Source: Chrysomallon squamiferum
Taxonomy: Eukaryota > Mollusca > Gastropoda > Neomphalida > Peltospiridae
Length of the DNA: 64,000 bases
Assembly (NCBI GenBank): GCA_012295275.1
Contig: CM022665.1
Span: 4,261,167-4,325,166 of the forward strand
Direction of reading: 5' to 3'
Below the pieces are notes generated by a model. It searched no databases and had not been told where the DNA came from. It saw only the letters and a list, made by a program, of their open reading frames with translations. Each line of letters starts with the position of its first letter. Position 1 is the stretch's first letter. Both the position numbers and the translations under genes were made by a program. Shown here piece after piece: positions 25,980-36,109 of this stretch.

Positions 25980-26340
25980 CTAATGCTATGCAATATGATA
26001 CATTATTTATTATAGTTTCTAATACTGTTTAATACATTTTTTAATACATCTAGCCCTCTGTAATACAATACATTATTTAATATATTTAACCCTAGGTAAT
26101 ACAATATTTAATACCACATATAATTTTCTGTAATAAGATACATTATTTAATACAATATCAAACAGCATGCAATACACAATATATCATTTAACATAATATC
26201 TAACCCAGCGCAATACATTACTTAATATAACATCTAGCCCTATATAATACAGTATGTTATTTAATATATTTAACAATATATAATAATATGCATTATCTAA
26301 TAATACATCATATATTAAATATATCATTTTTAATATATCT
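25980..26340. repeat. decayed tandem repeat, unit about 44 bp
   Basis: The core 'tgtaatacaatacattattt' plus 'aatatatttaaccct' or 'aatacatctagccct' recurs eight or so times (for example near 26050, 26095, 26130, 26205, 26245). The variable CC-containing element 'agccct/aaccct' marks each unit. Confidence 0.7.
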
Positions 26341-26344
26341 GTAG

Positions 26345-26548
26345 AGAAAAGTTATTATACCCACCGGGGTAAGACACATCTACACATGTTAAAACATCCA
26401 GCCATAGAGATTGGTTTCTGCTGTCTACCAAGTCAGTGCAGCACAGATATATTGCATAATTAAACACAATTCTCAACAAATTATGAATCGCTGTCCCATT
26501 CCCAGCCAAATGGCTTACAAGCAGACAACATGACAAGTAGTTATTTTG

Positions 26549-26577
<29 letters not shown>
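26345..26577 (+). other. GC-richer segment ending in a 29-base A run
   Basis: The segment at 26345-26548 is less AT-rich than its flanks and ends at an A run at 26549-26577, which could be the tail of a plus-strand retroposed sequence. On the minus strand it holds a 68-codon frame (26330-26536) without recognised motifs. I found no matching box of the local SINE, so identity is open. Confidence 0.3.
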
Positions 26578-26581
<4 letters not shown>

Positions 26582-26958
26582 GTAAAATAGAAATCAATAA
26601 AAATCTTTTGAATATTCAATTAGTGCATCCCCAATTCTCTAGGTAGTTTCTACATGTTTGGCTAATATTCTGTGCTTTAAAACAATGAAACATTTTTAGT
26701 GGAAATTTTTTAATACCTATAAGGTTGATGCTGATTGAGAAGTCACGACATAAATGAAATCCGATTCTGCACAGAGTAATAATAAAATTGTTCAAAGGCT
26801 CCACAGAACCTTATGGACTGCATGGTGAAAGTATGAAAGTTCCAGTTGAATGATTTACTCAAGTTACTGTTCTGTGAAAAAAAGGATTTAATGGTTTGAT
26901 GAATGTTATGAAACTAATGTTTACTTAATATTGATTTAGTATTCAAGATTTATAAGAT

Positions 26959-26981
26959 GTGTGTGTGTGTGTGTGTGTGTG

Positions 26982-27020
<39 letters not shown>
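26959..27020. repeat. (GT)n microsatellite
   Basis: GT dinucleotides with one phase break (gtgtgttgtgtg near 26981). Confidence 0.95.
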
Positions 27021-27021
<1 letters not shown>

Positions 27022-27029
27022 TTACATTT

Positions 27030-27660
27030 GTTTGTAGAGAGAAGAGAAAAATAGAAGGAACAGAAAAACAAGACAGAGAAAAATTACTGACAAAGACTGA
27101 AACAAAGAAGAAAGGCAGAGAGAGAAAGAGTATATATATACATATATATCAGACAGCAGAATAATAAAACACCTGATAATAATAATAATAAAAAAAATTA
27201 ATTGAAAGGATGACTGTATGTTTTAAACAACACAACCTATACAAGTCCAAAATATCAGAAAGTAAAATTGTTTTTGATAAGAAAGCAAAATAACATCTAC
27301 AATTTTAACAAGAATATTTTAAAAAGGTGAATATTAAATTTTAGTGAAGACTACAATTTGGACATAATTTTAAAATATTTTAGTAAATTAGGAATAGATG
27401 TGATATGATGTTTTTGTAACAGGTGTGTTCGTGTCTATTGACATTGATTTTCTCTCTAGTAACTTCTTAATCTATACATAAACAACATATGTTACCAGTC
27501 ACGTATCAGTTTTTAAGTAGTTAATACTTGTATTACACAAAGTAGTGCTATGTTGGAACAGATATTTAAATTATCAAAATATATAACAGATATATATGTG
27601 TTCTCTGAAAAAACAGGATATATATAAAAGAAGGTATAAAGAAATGAATGCAATATGAAT
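27030..27660. other. AT-rich stretch, no gene seen
   Basis: A purine-rich stretch at 27035-27130 follows the GT run and gives a Lys/Glu-rich chance frame. Otherwise nothing was recognised. Confidence 0.5.
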
Positions 27661-27661
27661 A

Positions 27662-27668
<7 letters not shown>

Positions 27669-27743
<75 letters not shown>
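27669..27743. repeat. (TA)n then (GA)n compound microsatellite
   Basis: A TA run to 27698 joins directly to a perfect GA run to 27743. The minus-strand Tyr/Ile and Ser/Leu frame is an artefact. Confidence 0.95.
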
Positions 27744-27745
<2 letters not shown>

Positions 27746-28199
27746 AATAAAGAAACAATTTATTAATATATAAATTTAAAAAAAATAATCATGAAAATAA
27801 ATGAATGATTAAATAAATTTAAAAAAAAACAATGAATAAAAACAATATAAATAATAATAATAATAAAAAATAATGAACAAATAAACAAATGAATAAAAAA
27901 AAATGTAATATATATCCATTTATGTTTTCTACATTAAATTTTGATGATCAAAGTCTTACAAAAATAGCTTCTAAGATTCTATAGATACTAAAAATATTAA
28001 TTCCACTTACTGATTTACATTAAGTATTAATTAAATTGAGTTAACATAACCGCAAAACATTATGCATGCTTCATTTAATTTTAATTATAACATTTTTTTT
28101 ATAAATAAGGAAAAAATAAAATAAAATAAAAACAAGCTGATATATATATCTGAAAGAAAGGTGTACTGTGAAAATACTGCTGATAAATTTATATTTAAA

Positions 28200-28575
28200 T
28201 CAAATGAAAAGAGAACTTAAAACCAATTGTTATTGTTCTATGCTTAATTAAACAAAATAAACATTCACGAAAGAAAAAAAATGTTCATGTTTGCTTATCA
28301 CATGCAAACATTCTGTCTTGTCTGAGTAATCAGAAACCTGATAATCTCTTTATTATTAGTTAAAACTGAAAAGCAATCATTATACCGTACAGGGCTTAAT
28401 TTAACAAAATAAACGTTTATATGAAAGAAATGCTCATGCATGCCTATCATGAGCTTAACTTTCTGAATGTTTCATTAATAACATACCTGACAGTCTATCT
28501 ATTATTTGTTAAAAGTGAAAAGCAATCATTATAAAGGCTCTCTGTGCATGATTAAGTGAAATAAACATTTATGTT
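28200..28575. repeat. decayed tandem repeat, unit about 150 bp, 2.5 copies
   Basis: 'aaaactgaaaagcaatcatt' near 28362 recurs as 'aaaagtgaaaagcaatcatt' near 28511. 'gcttaattaaacaaaataaa' near 28242 recurs as 'gcttaatttaacaaaataaa' near 28394, and again as 'gattaagtgaaataaacat' near 28550. 'tgctcatgcatgcctatcat' pairs with 'tgttcatgtttgcttatcac'. The order is constant, so this is a tandem array. Confidence 0.75.
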
Positions 28576-28857
28576 TCATACCAGACACAATAATACAGTG
28601 CAGGAAATGTTAAAAGATAATAGAGTACGCAGTAAAACAATTATGGTCACATGGTTTTGATCAATATTTTGTTTGTGGAACTTGTAAATGGTAATGGCTG
28701 CTACAATCACTAGAATATTGATACAAATTTTTTTTTTCTTAGATAAAATAATGATTATTTTTGTCAAAAACCCAATTCTGTACAAGACAGAATTATTAGT
28801 TAAAAGTTACTGTATGTTTGTCAAAGAGATTTAAGTGAAAGATGAAGGGTAAATATT

Positions 28858-29105
28858 GGTTGTTGTTGTTGTTGATACTGATAATAATAAGTGTTGGGAA
28901 TAAATATTGAAGAAGATGATGATAAATAATAATAGTTAATAAATGATAATTGAAAATAACAGTAGTAGTAATAATAGTGTTAGTAGTAGTATTTTCAATA
29001 GTATTAATACTAATGTTAATACAATGGTAGCAGTAGTAGTAATAACAGTAACAGCATAAGTAGCAGTAGTAGTAGTAAAAACAGCAGAGCAGCAGTAGTA
29101 GTAAA
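28858..29105. repeat. imperfect GTT / AAT / AGT trinucleotide tract
   Basis: Blocks of TGT, AAT and AGT (cagtagtagtaa, gtagcagtagtagtag) with many interruptions. Confidence 0.8.
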
Positions 29106-29109
29106 TAAC

Positions 29110-30060
29110 ATATAATTTAAAAAAAAAAAATTATACCAATTAACCTCATGATCATCTAACATTAGTTATTTAGGCAGATACAAAACAATCAATCTGAATT
29201 TATTTAATGATAAATTATGTTTGTTAAATTTTAAACCACTGACATTTGTTTTCAAAACAGTATTATTTGTGATTTTCCCACACGAACTGCATACAATAAC
29301 ATTGCATGCACTGCCCATGCAAGCACTGACTTAAACCTAACACATAATTATCATGCAAATAATAATGTATATGCCAGTCGATAACAGAAATAATATCCAT
29401 CACATCATGACCTTTGTAAATCATTAAATCTATGCAATTTGCTTCAAGTGCCTTAATATGACAAGACCAAACCAACAATCCATTAGCAATCTTCAGTACA
29501 ATGACCTTAATTAGTTACCCTGCATCTACAACAATGTGAAAATAATGATGGAAAACATGTATTTGATCAAATGAACAATACCAATATTGTTTTACGGTTA
29601 TGAATAAACAGACTTTGCTCTCTGTTACAGTTAAGATGATGTTTTATGTATGATGCACGACCCTGATGTGGATCTTATAACTGACTTTAATAATAATCAC
29701 TGTATAGCTGCAGTAACAGTAATGATGAATGATTTATTTATTTATTTTTTTTGTTTTTTTTCGTTTGAGCTTTACTAATAATGGCAATAATAATAAATAA
29801 TAATTATTATGTATTTGCAGTAACAGCAATAATGAATGTTGTTTGTTTATTTTTATTTAGTTTTTAGCTTTGTTTGTAACAACATCAATTATACATATAT
29901 TGTGCCTCTGAATAACATAAATAATATATAGTTAATAGTAGTGATAATAACAATAATTTTATTGTAGTCCAGGAACAATGGTTATTTTGTAGGTTCAGTA
30001 CCAAAAACAAGAAATATTTTGTGATTTCATTTGTAACAGCAAATATTTTTAGGTTTGGGT
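29110..30060. other. AT-rich stretch, no gene seen
   Basis: The 71-codon minus-strand frame at 29263-29478 (CHIKALEANCIDLMIYKG) has mixed composition but no flanking splice sites or known motif. A duplicated element is seen near 29708 and 29818 (cagtaacagtaatgatgaat, cagtaacagcaataatgaat). Confidence 0.5.
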
Positions 30061-30065
30061 AATAA

Positions 30066-30066
<1 letters not shown>

Positions 30067-30099
<33 letters not shown>
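30067..30099. repeat. 33-base A run
   Basis: An uninterrupted homopolymer. Confidence 0.92.
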
Positions 30100-30101
<2 letters not shown>

Positions 30102-30484
30102 AATTAAGAATAATTAATTTGTAATTTCAATAATAATAATAATAACAATAACAATAACACTACTACTTCTAATAATAAAATTATAAGCTTATACAGGAAA
30201 ACAGCTGTTTTGCAAGGTTACAATTTATTTATGTATTTTATATATTTTAGGAAATACCATGTAATCCATTCAAAACATGAGAAAAATGTTCAGGTTTCAA
30301 AGAACAGGATTATCAAAACTGAATTAAATATTTAAAACTAAATCTAAATTTACTTGAATGACATTTAAAAATAATTCTCTCAGCATTTAATTCAGTCATA
30401 AAACATTAACTGTAAAATCGTTTGAATTACCTAAGTAAACTTCGAGCATAAAGACTAAAAGAAGTTGATGTGAATGTAACAATT

Positions 30485-30612
30485 GACACCACATAAATAA
30501 CCCCCACTGCATTAACTACTGATACCACATAAATAACCAATACCAAATAAATAACCAATACCACATTAACAGCCAACACCACATAAATAACCAATACCAC
30601 AGACAACCAGTA
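30485..30612. repeat. 18-bp minisatellite (cacataaataaccaatac)n
   Basis: Units such as 'accacataaataacc', 'aataccaaataaataacc' and 'aataccacattaacagcc' follow at about 18-base spacing for roughly seven copies. It runs directly into the larger duplication that follows. Confidence 0.75.
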
Positions 30613-31012
30613 CTACATAAACAACCCATTAAAGTCCCAACTACTGAACCAGAACAAAATAAAACATCCAACTCTTATATCAGTTCCTCCAGAATAAAAT
30701 ATAGATCAAACCTGAACTCCTAATACAATCATCAATTTAATATAATACATTAAAAGCAAGACTAAATTAAAAAAAAAGAAAAAGCAATACAACCTGGTGA
30801 CACCATAAACAACTCACTGAAGTCCTATCTACTGAACCAGAACAAAATAAAGCATACAACTCTGATATAATTACTCAGAGACAAAAATAGAAATCAAACC
30901 CTAACATGTAACAATGTAATTAATCTAGTATAATACATTGAAATAGAAGAAAAAAAAAGTGTCTTTTAAAAAAAAATAATATAGAAATACTAATACAACC
31001 TGGTGGCCATGC
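30612..31012. repeat. tandem duplication, unit about 190-205 bp, 2+ copies
   Basis: 'actactgaaccagaacaaaa' near 30639 recurs as 'ctactgaaccagaacaaaat' near 30829. 'aatttaatataatacatt' near 30732 pairs with 'taatctagtataatacattg' near 30920. 'caatacaacctggtgacacc' near 30785 pairs with 'taatacaacctggtggccat' near 30991, the start of a third partial unit. It directly precedes the unexplained plus-strand frame. Confidence 0.75.
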
Positions 31013-31033
31013 TGCTAACGCAAAGTAAATCTA

Positions 31034-31293
31034 TGATCTGAAGTGAACAATAGCATCTGACAAACACAACTGAAGTGTCAGCCTGCCGCTACTGGACCAA
31101 GTGGGAGAAGGAAAAATATAAAGCGTTAAGTCCAGGCACTTTGTGGGAAATCCGTGCTAAGGCAGCAATGGACAAGAAGTTAATGTTTCTTTACAAGCAA
31201 CGAAATTGTTTTTATACCATTAAGCAGATCAATAGTATTGGCAGTACAGTTGTGTTGGTGAAAAAGGGTGTACGTATGTTTAAGGAGAAAAAG
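31034..31293 (+). CDS. uncertain coding exon or remnant, unknown family
   Basis: From the stop codon ending before 31034, the plus strand is open for about 85 codons up to a possible splice donor AAG|GTAAAA at 31293/31294. The frame reads HLTNTTEVSACRYWTKWEKE and continues with 'LSPGTLWEIRAKAAMDKKLM', then 'FLYKQRNCFYTIKQINSIGS' and 'TVVLVKKGVRMFKEKK'. Composition is unlike chance frames nearby: Trp, Cys, Arg and Gly are well represented, and third positions are mixed. There is no ATG near the start, and the nearest AG (gaagtgtcag) lacks a pyrimidine tract. It may be an internal exon of a plus-strand gene, a transposon-derived fragment or a retro-remnant. I recognise no family, and no neighbouring exon was found. 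Confidence 0.35.
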
Positions 31294-31319
31294 GTAAAAA
31301 TAATAAAAGACACACACAC

Positions 31320-33480
31320 ATACATATATATATAAATATAGATTTGGTTGAAGGTCTTGCAGTGTTTGGTAAAAGTTCGTGTAAAAAGCTCATCGTGACA
31401 TGGTTTTCATTGGAATCGATCCAGCCTGACAGAATAGTGTGTTGTGTTGTGTTGTTGTGTGTTCATGTTGCCTGAATTATTGTTTCTCAAGCTGCTAGAT
31501 AGTGATGTTTTCAGCCTCCTTTGTAACAAATCAATGAGGAGTCGATGAATGATGTGTAAAGACAGTATTAAAATGTAGATTGTTTTTGTTTTTGTTTTTA
31601 AAATCAACTGTCAATAGAATTTTTAATATGTATTTTTTAAAGAAATAACAACAGCAACAACAACAATACTAAGCACAATATGTAACATTATACATTCAAT
31701 ACATAAATAACAAAGTTGTCTTTTCTTCTGTATTGAGATTATTGATCAAAACTGATAAAACTGATCAAAGCTGACCTATAGATAAAAAAAAAAAAAAACA
31801 ACACATTTATACAGACACTGGTTTTCTGTTGGAAATTAATATCATGCTAAGTATACATAATTAAATCTATCTACTATACTAGTAATGGAAATCACAACTG
31901 TGTTGTAACTGGAAACCTTAAAATGGTCTTCTTTTCATTTTTATTTATTTTTAATACTGCAATGAAAAGTCAGCAGAGTCTTTCATCTCCTTTTATTATA
32001 AATATTGAAGTGAAAAGTCAAATGATAATACATATTACTATACCTGGGTAGAACAAAGAATCCGTGCTGGATGAAATCCCAGTGGACAAAACCCTTGCTG
32101 TGAGATATCCATGGATAAAAACCCTTATTGGACTTAACCCCCATGAGACAAGATATAAATAGATAAAACCAAGTCAAGTTTCCCTGAACAGATTTTTTGC
32201 CACATATAACCCATGCATTTAAAGAACCAAGAACAAAAAAATATATTATCTTTATTTTCATGCAATATATTTTGAAGGTATTTTTCAGATTCTTTTAAAA
32301 AACATTTCAGATATTTAACTGTTTCTTCATCCAGCACAATGACGATTATGTATTTTAATTATCTGTCACATCAAACAAACCCACAATAAATAATACTGTT
32401 CTCCCTTCCCTCCAAGAAAACCCCATACATACATTTAAAAATTGCTTTTGCCTCTCTAAACATACAGAATATTAAACTATATTGCTACATTCTAATCTAT
32501 AATTATGTTGTACAGAATATAAATAAATTCATACACCATCAATATTTACAAATGTATGTATAAGCAATTTTGCTTGACCCTGTATTAAAAATACTGCCAA
32601 TCACTTTGTTTTTCAAAAGAAATATAATATTTTCACAAATCCATATTGAGTGACAGATAAAAATGAAAAGTGTGTACATATTAATTACCTGCCTGTTGTA
32701 CCTGGCCATTTTTACTTAACCATTAAAAATCTGTCATCTTTTGTTATCTGATATTGTCATAAAGCAGTTTTTTATGTTTTAATGCTGCAAAAGGTTAATC
32801 AAATTAAACAAACAAAAAATGAATCAAAGTAACAAATTTGTGTTATATAGTTTTCTAAAAAAAAAAAGAAATTAAAATGAAATCATTTATAAGATCTGCT
32901 GGGAAAGAGAAAAACAGTTTTTATAGTTTTGAAAGCTAAAATCTTCAAATGCAGAATACAAATTCTATCAAGTTCAGCTATTTTGATAACAGATACAGAC
33001 TTTGTTATGAAAAAGTATATTTTATCATTGTTGTTATTATTATTATTATTGTTACTACTACTATTATTACTACCATGTTTACAATTATATTATTATTAAT
33101 GTTATTGTAACTGTTAAAACAATGTTAAACACATGAACAGAAGCCTGTTTTTTAAATCTTTTTTGTTTAAGGTTAAATTACTATCTGCTAAAATGGAAGG
33201 TCAAAAATAAACAAAACATTTAAAAAAAAAGAACACTCTGAAATAAAAGAAGCAAAAAGAAAAGAAAAAAGAAGTGTGAACGACAATAAAATAAAGGATT
33301 AAAAGTATGAAATATCAAATAGGGAGCCACGAAATATGAACTGTCTGAACAATGACTGATTAATTATTTATATTTAATAGATTAAAATCTGAGTGGTAAA
33401 AGTCCATTGAAATACATCACTATATATGAATGAATGAATTTGAATGTATTATACTCAATGAGGATGCAAACAACAAACAT
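31320..33480. other. AT-rich stretch, no gene called
   Basis: Contains a GTGTT-type simple stretch at 31437-31463, a TTA tract near 33030-33075 and A runs. Minus-strand frames at 31983-32261 and 32134-32337 overlap. The second starts with a plausible-looking stretch (LDEETVKYLKCFLKESEKYL), but no good acceptor or donor bounds it, so I do not call it. Confidence 0.5.
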
Positions 33481-33489
33481 TTATGATAT

Positions 33490-34312
33490 ATGATGACTCT
33501 GAATTGATAAACTTTTGGTAATTTAATAAAAAAAAAAAAAATATACAGTAACTAACAATTTAATGCATAGAATAAACATATATTTTTATTTTTTTTTTTA
33601 TTATATTTGCAGGTAATTACAAAAATTTTATAGAACAATAAATAATAACTATGGTTAGTGTGTTTGTAAATTTTTAAAAATAATTTAATATTAACTTTCA
33701 AATGATACAAGAATAAATAAGATTTTTACATTATTAACATACCTTTGGCAATTTATTATTATTTACCAAAACAATAAGTATCAACACAATGAATATAATC
33801 TTTTTCCTTCTTTTTTTTTTGTTTTGGTAATTTAATATTACAGCATAATAACAAACATTCTGAAACAATTTTTTTATGATAACGGTATTTATGATAATAT
33901 ACAATATCTATTAATATTAAATAACAAAATGAGACATAACAACTTTGAATTAATGCAATCTATTTTTTAAATTTATTATTAATTCCAAAATGATGCATGG
34001 TTATTATGATCTCATATTTTTTGTAATTTAATATTATCAGTTATAAAATGATGTATAGTAATTATGATAAATACATTTTTAGTAATTTGATATTCATTAT
34101 TAAACAATATACAATATCAATGATATACAAAATCAGCATACATTTTGTAATTTAACATTAATTAGAAAACAATACAGGATAACCATGATGAACATAAGTT
34201 TTTGTAATGAAATTATAAAACAACTGCACAACAATATACAATAATTATGATCAGTACAGTTTTGGAAATTTAATATTTTTATAAAACAATATAAAATGAA
34301 AAACAAAAAAAT
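33490..34312. repeat. AT-rich decayed tandem repeat, unit about 65-75 bp
   Basis: A block of 'tttttgtaatttaatatta', then 'ttataaaacaat', then 'atacaataattatgat' recurs about ten times (clear near 33830, 34021, 34075, 34150, 34200 and 34260; weaker from 33510). It ends a few bases past the poly(A) signal of the minus-strand exon described next, so it lies just downstream of that gene's inferred 3' end. Confidence 0.65.
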
Positions 34313-34639
34313 AAATTTATTTAAAATTAAACATTTTACCTGTAATCCCTAATAGATTCACCAACATCGTTAAATTTTTCTGCCATTTTGGAAGGCCAGA
34401 AGAATGAATTAGACTCAAAAGATTTACACTTGCTGTGTTGTCAAATGGAGGAATGCTGATATGTACTATTTCATTACTTAACCTGTCAGGTGTTAGTGTT
34501 ATTTGGATGGAGACTGTTAACAAGCAAAATACTGATAATGGGATTCGAGGGTCATGTCCTGGAATATCCATATTAATTAAATGTGTTAAACCTTTCTGGT
34601 GTCATGTTACAAAAATAATCTGAAGGGATGGGTTGTCAG
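34300..34639 (-). CDS. probable terminal exon (stop codon plus 3'UTR) of the membrane-protein gene
   Basis: The minus strand has a strong acceptor, a long T/C-rich tract ending TTTTGCAG at 34640-34641. Its first base here would join the two leftover bases (AG) of the 35526-35817 exon to make AGC (Ser), followed immediately by TGA at 34638-34636, so it adds one residue. The remaining ~320 bases would be 3'UTR, with AATAAA at 34321-34316 and a T-rich stretch after it. Other readings exist. One is an 84-codon minus-strand frame at 34571-34317, which is open back to a stop just upstream. The other is an ATG at 34386 in a good context (CCAAAATGGCA) reading MAEKFNDVGESIRDY up to a donor-like ACAG|GTAAAA at 34340/34339, which would make this the first exon of another gene. 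The exon boundary at 34639 is inferred; the 3' end is approximate. Confidence 0.45.
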
Positions 34640-35525
34640 CTGCAAAACAGTGTAAAGGTTATAAAAAACAAACTTTCAAATAATGAAAATGGTTACATTA
34701 AGAGATAAGTTTAGGTAACTTTTTTTGCCAAGATTAATGGTTTAAAAAAAAATTGATTTTTTTTTCTTCAGTTTTTTTCCAAAACTGAAATGATTAAGAT
34801 CTTCATAAACAAAACCATTCAATACTTATACCAAATCAGAAATCATTAAAATGTCATCTCTATATGAGTTATTATAATACACAAATGCTGTCATACGTTT
34901 GATTTTTTTTTAATTATTATTTTAAGTACGGATCATGTTCCTCAACAGGTTACTCATGGCAGAGTGGCTTATATATAGCATACACTGGGTGATTTTATTA
35001 GTATCTTTCAATATCTTTCTGATTTATAAGCATGGAATTCGATGCTCAAAGGAACAACATGGCATCTCTCCTGTAATTTTATCTCTTTTATTATTCCATT
35101 AAAAATAAGTATAGATATTAATAATCAGAAGGTTATATAACTATGTCTGGATCTAACCCAATAATTTAGGTTCATAAGTAGAATCCTAACTGCTCACATG
35201 GTTAAATTTATCATTCCGTCTTTAATTTTTCTATATCTTACTTTATTATTTTGATGTTTACATACAGGTCTTAATTCTAGACAGGCTGTGCACGACATGC
35301 ATCCCATAATTTTGTCAGCTTCTCCCCTGAGGTCATTTAGTTAATTATGGCATTTGACCGTTAAATTAGTCACCATTATACCTTAGGAGTTTGATTTCTA
35401 CATACAGATCTTTACCTTAGAGAAAATGTTCTTGGAATCTTTTCACTAATTTTGTTAATTTCTTACCATGTCAGTTGGATGTTTTAAATGCAGAACATGA
35501 TGTAATAATTGTTTTAGTTTCTCAC
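34640..35525 (-). other. inferred 886-base intron of the membrane-protein gene
   Basis: It is bounded on the minus strand by a donor AG|GTGAG at 35526/35525 and by the TTTTGCAG acceptor at 34641-34640. The interior is AT-rich with no open frame of note. No transcript evidence is available. Confidence 0.5.
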
Positions 35526-35817
35526 CTGATTATTTTGCGGGTCTTCACAGGAGATCCTGCTCTTCTAACTGAAGCAGGTGATGACCCAACTGATGATCGT
35601 GAATCATCAAATGATCTTTTCTGTAAATGCTGGATGTTACCGCCAAGTTCTTCATCAACTGACCCAACCCTCTTGTAGCTTTTAGTGATGACTTCTTCAT
35701 CTTCTTCTTTCTTCCTCTTGAAACACCAGCTACACAAGACAGTGCCAAGGACCAGACCAATGATGGCTCCACATGATCCAACAATAACCAACACTACCTG
35801 ACCTGTTTCTTCCATAC
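35526..35817 (-). CDS. exon encoding transmembrane helix and cytoplasmic tail, unidentified membrane protein
   Basis: On the minus strand this is a 292-base exon between an acceptor (TTAATATTTACAG) and a donor (ATCAG|GTGAG). Two bases complete a codon split by a phase-1 intron, then the frame begins MEETGQ. A helix follows (VVLVIVGSCGAIIGLVLGTV, then LCSW) at about residues 7-30. Next come a basic stop-transfer KRKK, an acidic patch EEDEE, and a tail with KSYKRVGSVDEELGGN and a Ser-rich, potentially phosphorylated stretch (SRSSVGSSPASVRRAGSP), ending KTRKII. The layout is the C-terminal end of a type I-like plasma-membrane protein with a short tail. The phase-1 entry is usual at extracellular-domain boundaries. 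The ATG at the exon start is probably internal, since an acceptor directly precedes it. I do not recognise the family. Plus-strand and alternative minus-strand frames here are shadows. Confidence 0.75.
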
Positions 35818-35859
35818 CTGTAAATATTAAAAGGAAATTTAATATAAATCTGTATCTAT

Positions 35860-35860
35860 A

Positions 35861-35902
<42 letters not shown>

Positions 35903-35961
35903 ATATATATATATATATATTAAATGAAATTTATATCTATCTTTTTGAAGTCAATAATACA

Positions 35962-35992
<31 letters not shown>

Positions 35993-36100
35993 GTCTATGT
36001 TTCTCTTCCTAAGCCTGTTTTTCTATCTATCTGTCTGTCTGTCTGTCTGTCTATATCTGTTTCTATCTCCCACCATATATATATATATATATATATATAT
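35860..36100. repeat. microsatellite cluster: ATCT, AT, ATAC, GTCT, AT
   Basis: (CTAT)n at 35861-35900, AT at 35901-35920, (ATAC)n at 35957-35991, (CTGT)n at 36028-36053 and AT at 36076-36100. All lie within about 300 bases of the membrane-protein exon, in the inferred intron upstream of it. Frames on both strands here are repeat artefacts. Confidence 0.95.
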
Positions 36101-36109
36101 CCCAGTGGC

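Noticed and set aside
32134-32337. Minus-strand frame starting LDEETVKYLKCFLKESEKYL, considered as the next exon after MAEKFNDVGESIRDY
   Set aside because: No convincing acceptor at its start or donor at its end. The rest of the frame is hydrophobic chance sequence.
35475-35784. Overlapping plus-strand (35475-35678) and second minus-strand (35545-35784) frames
   Set aside because: Shadows of the transmembrane exon in other frames; only the 35526-35817 reading gives a membrane helix followed by basic residues and fits the splice sites.
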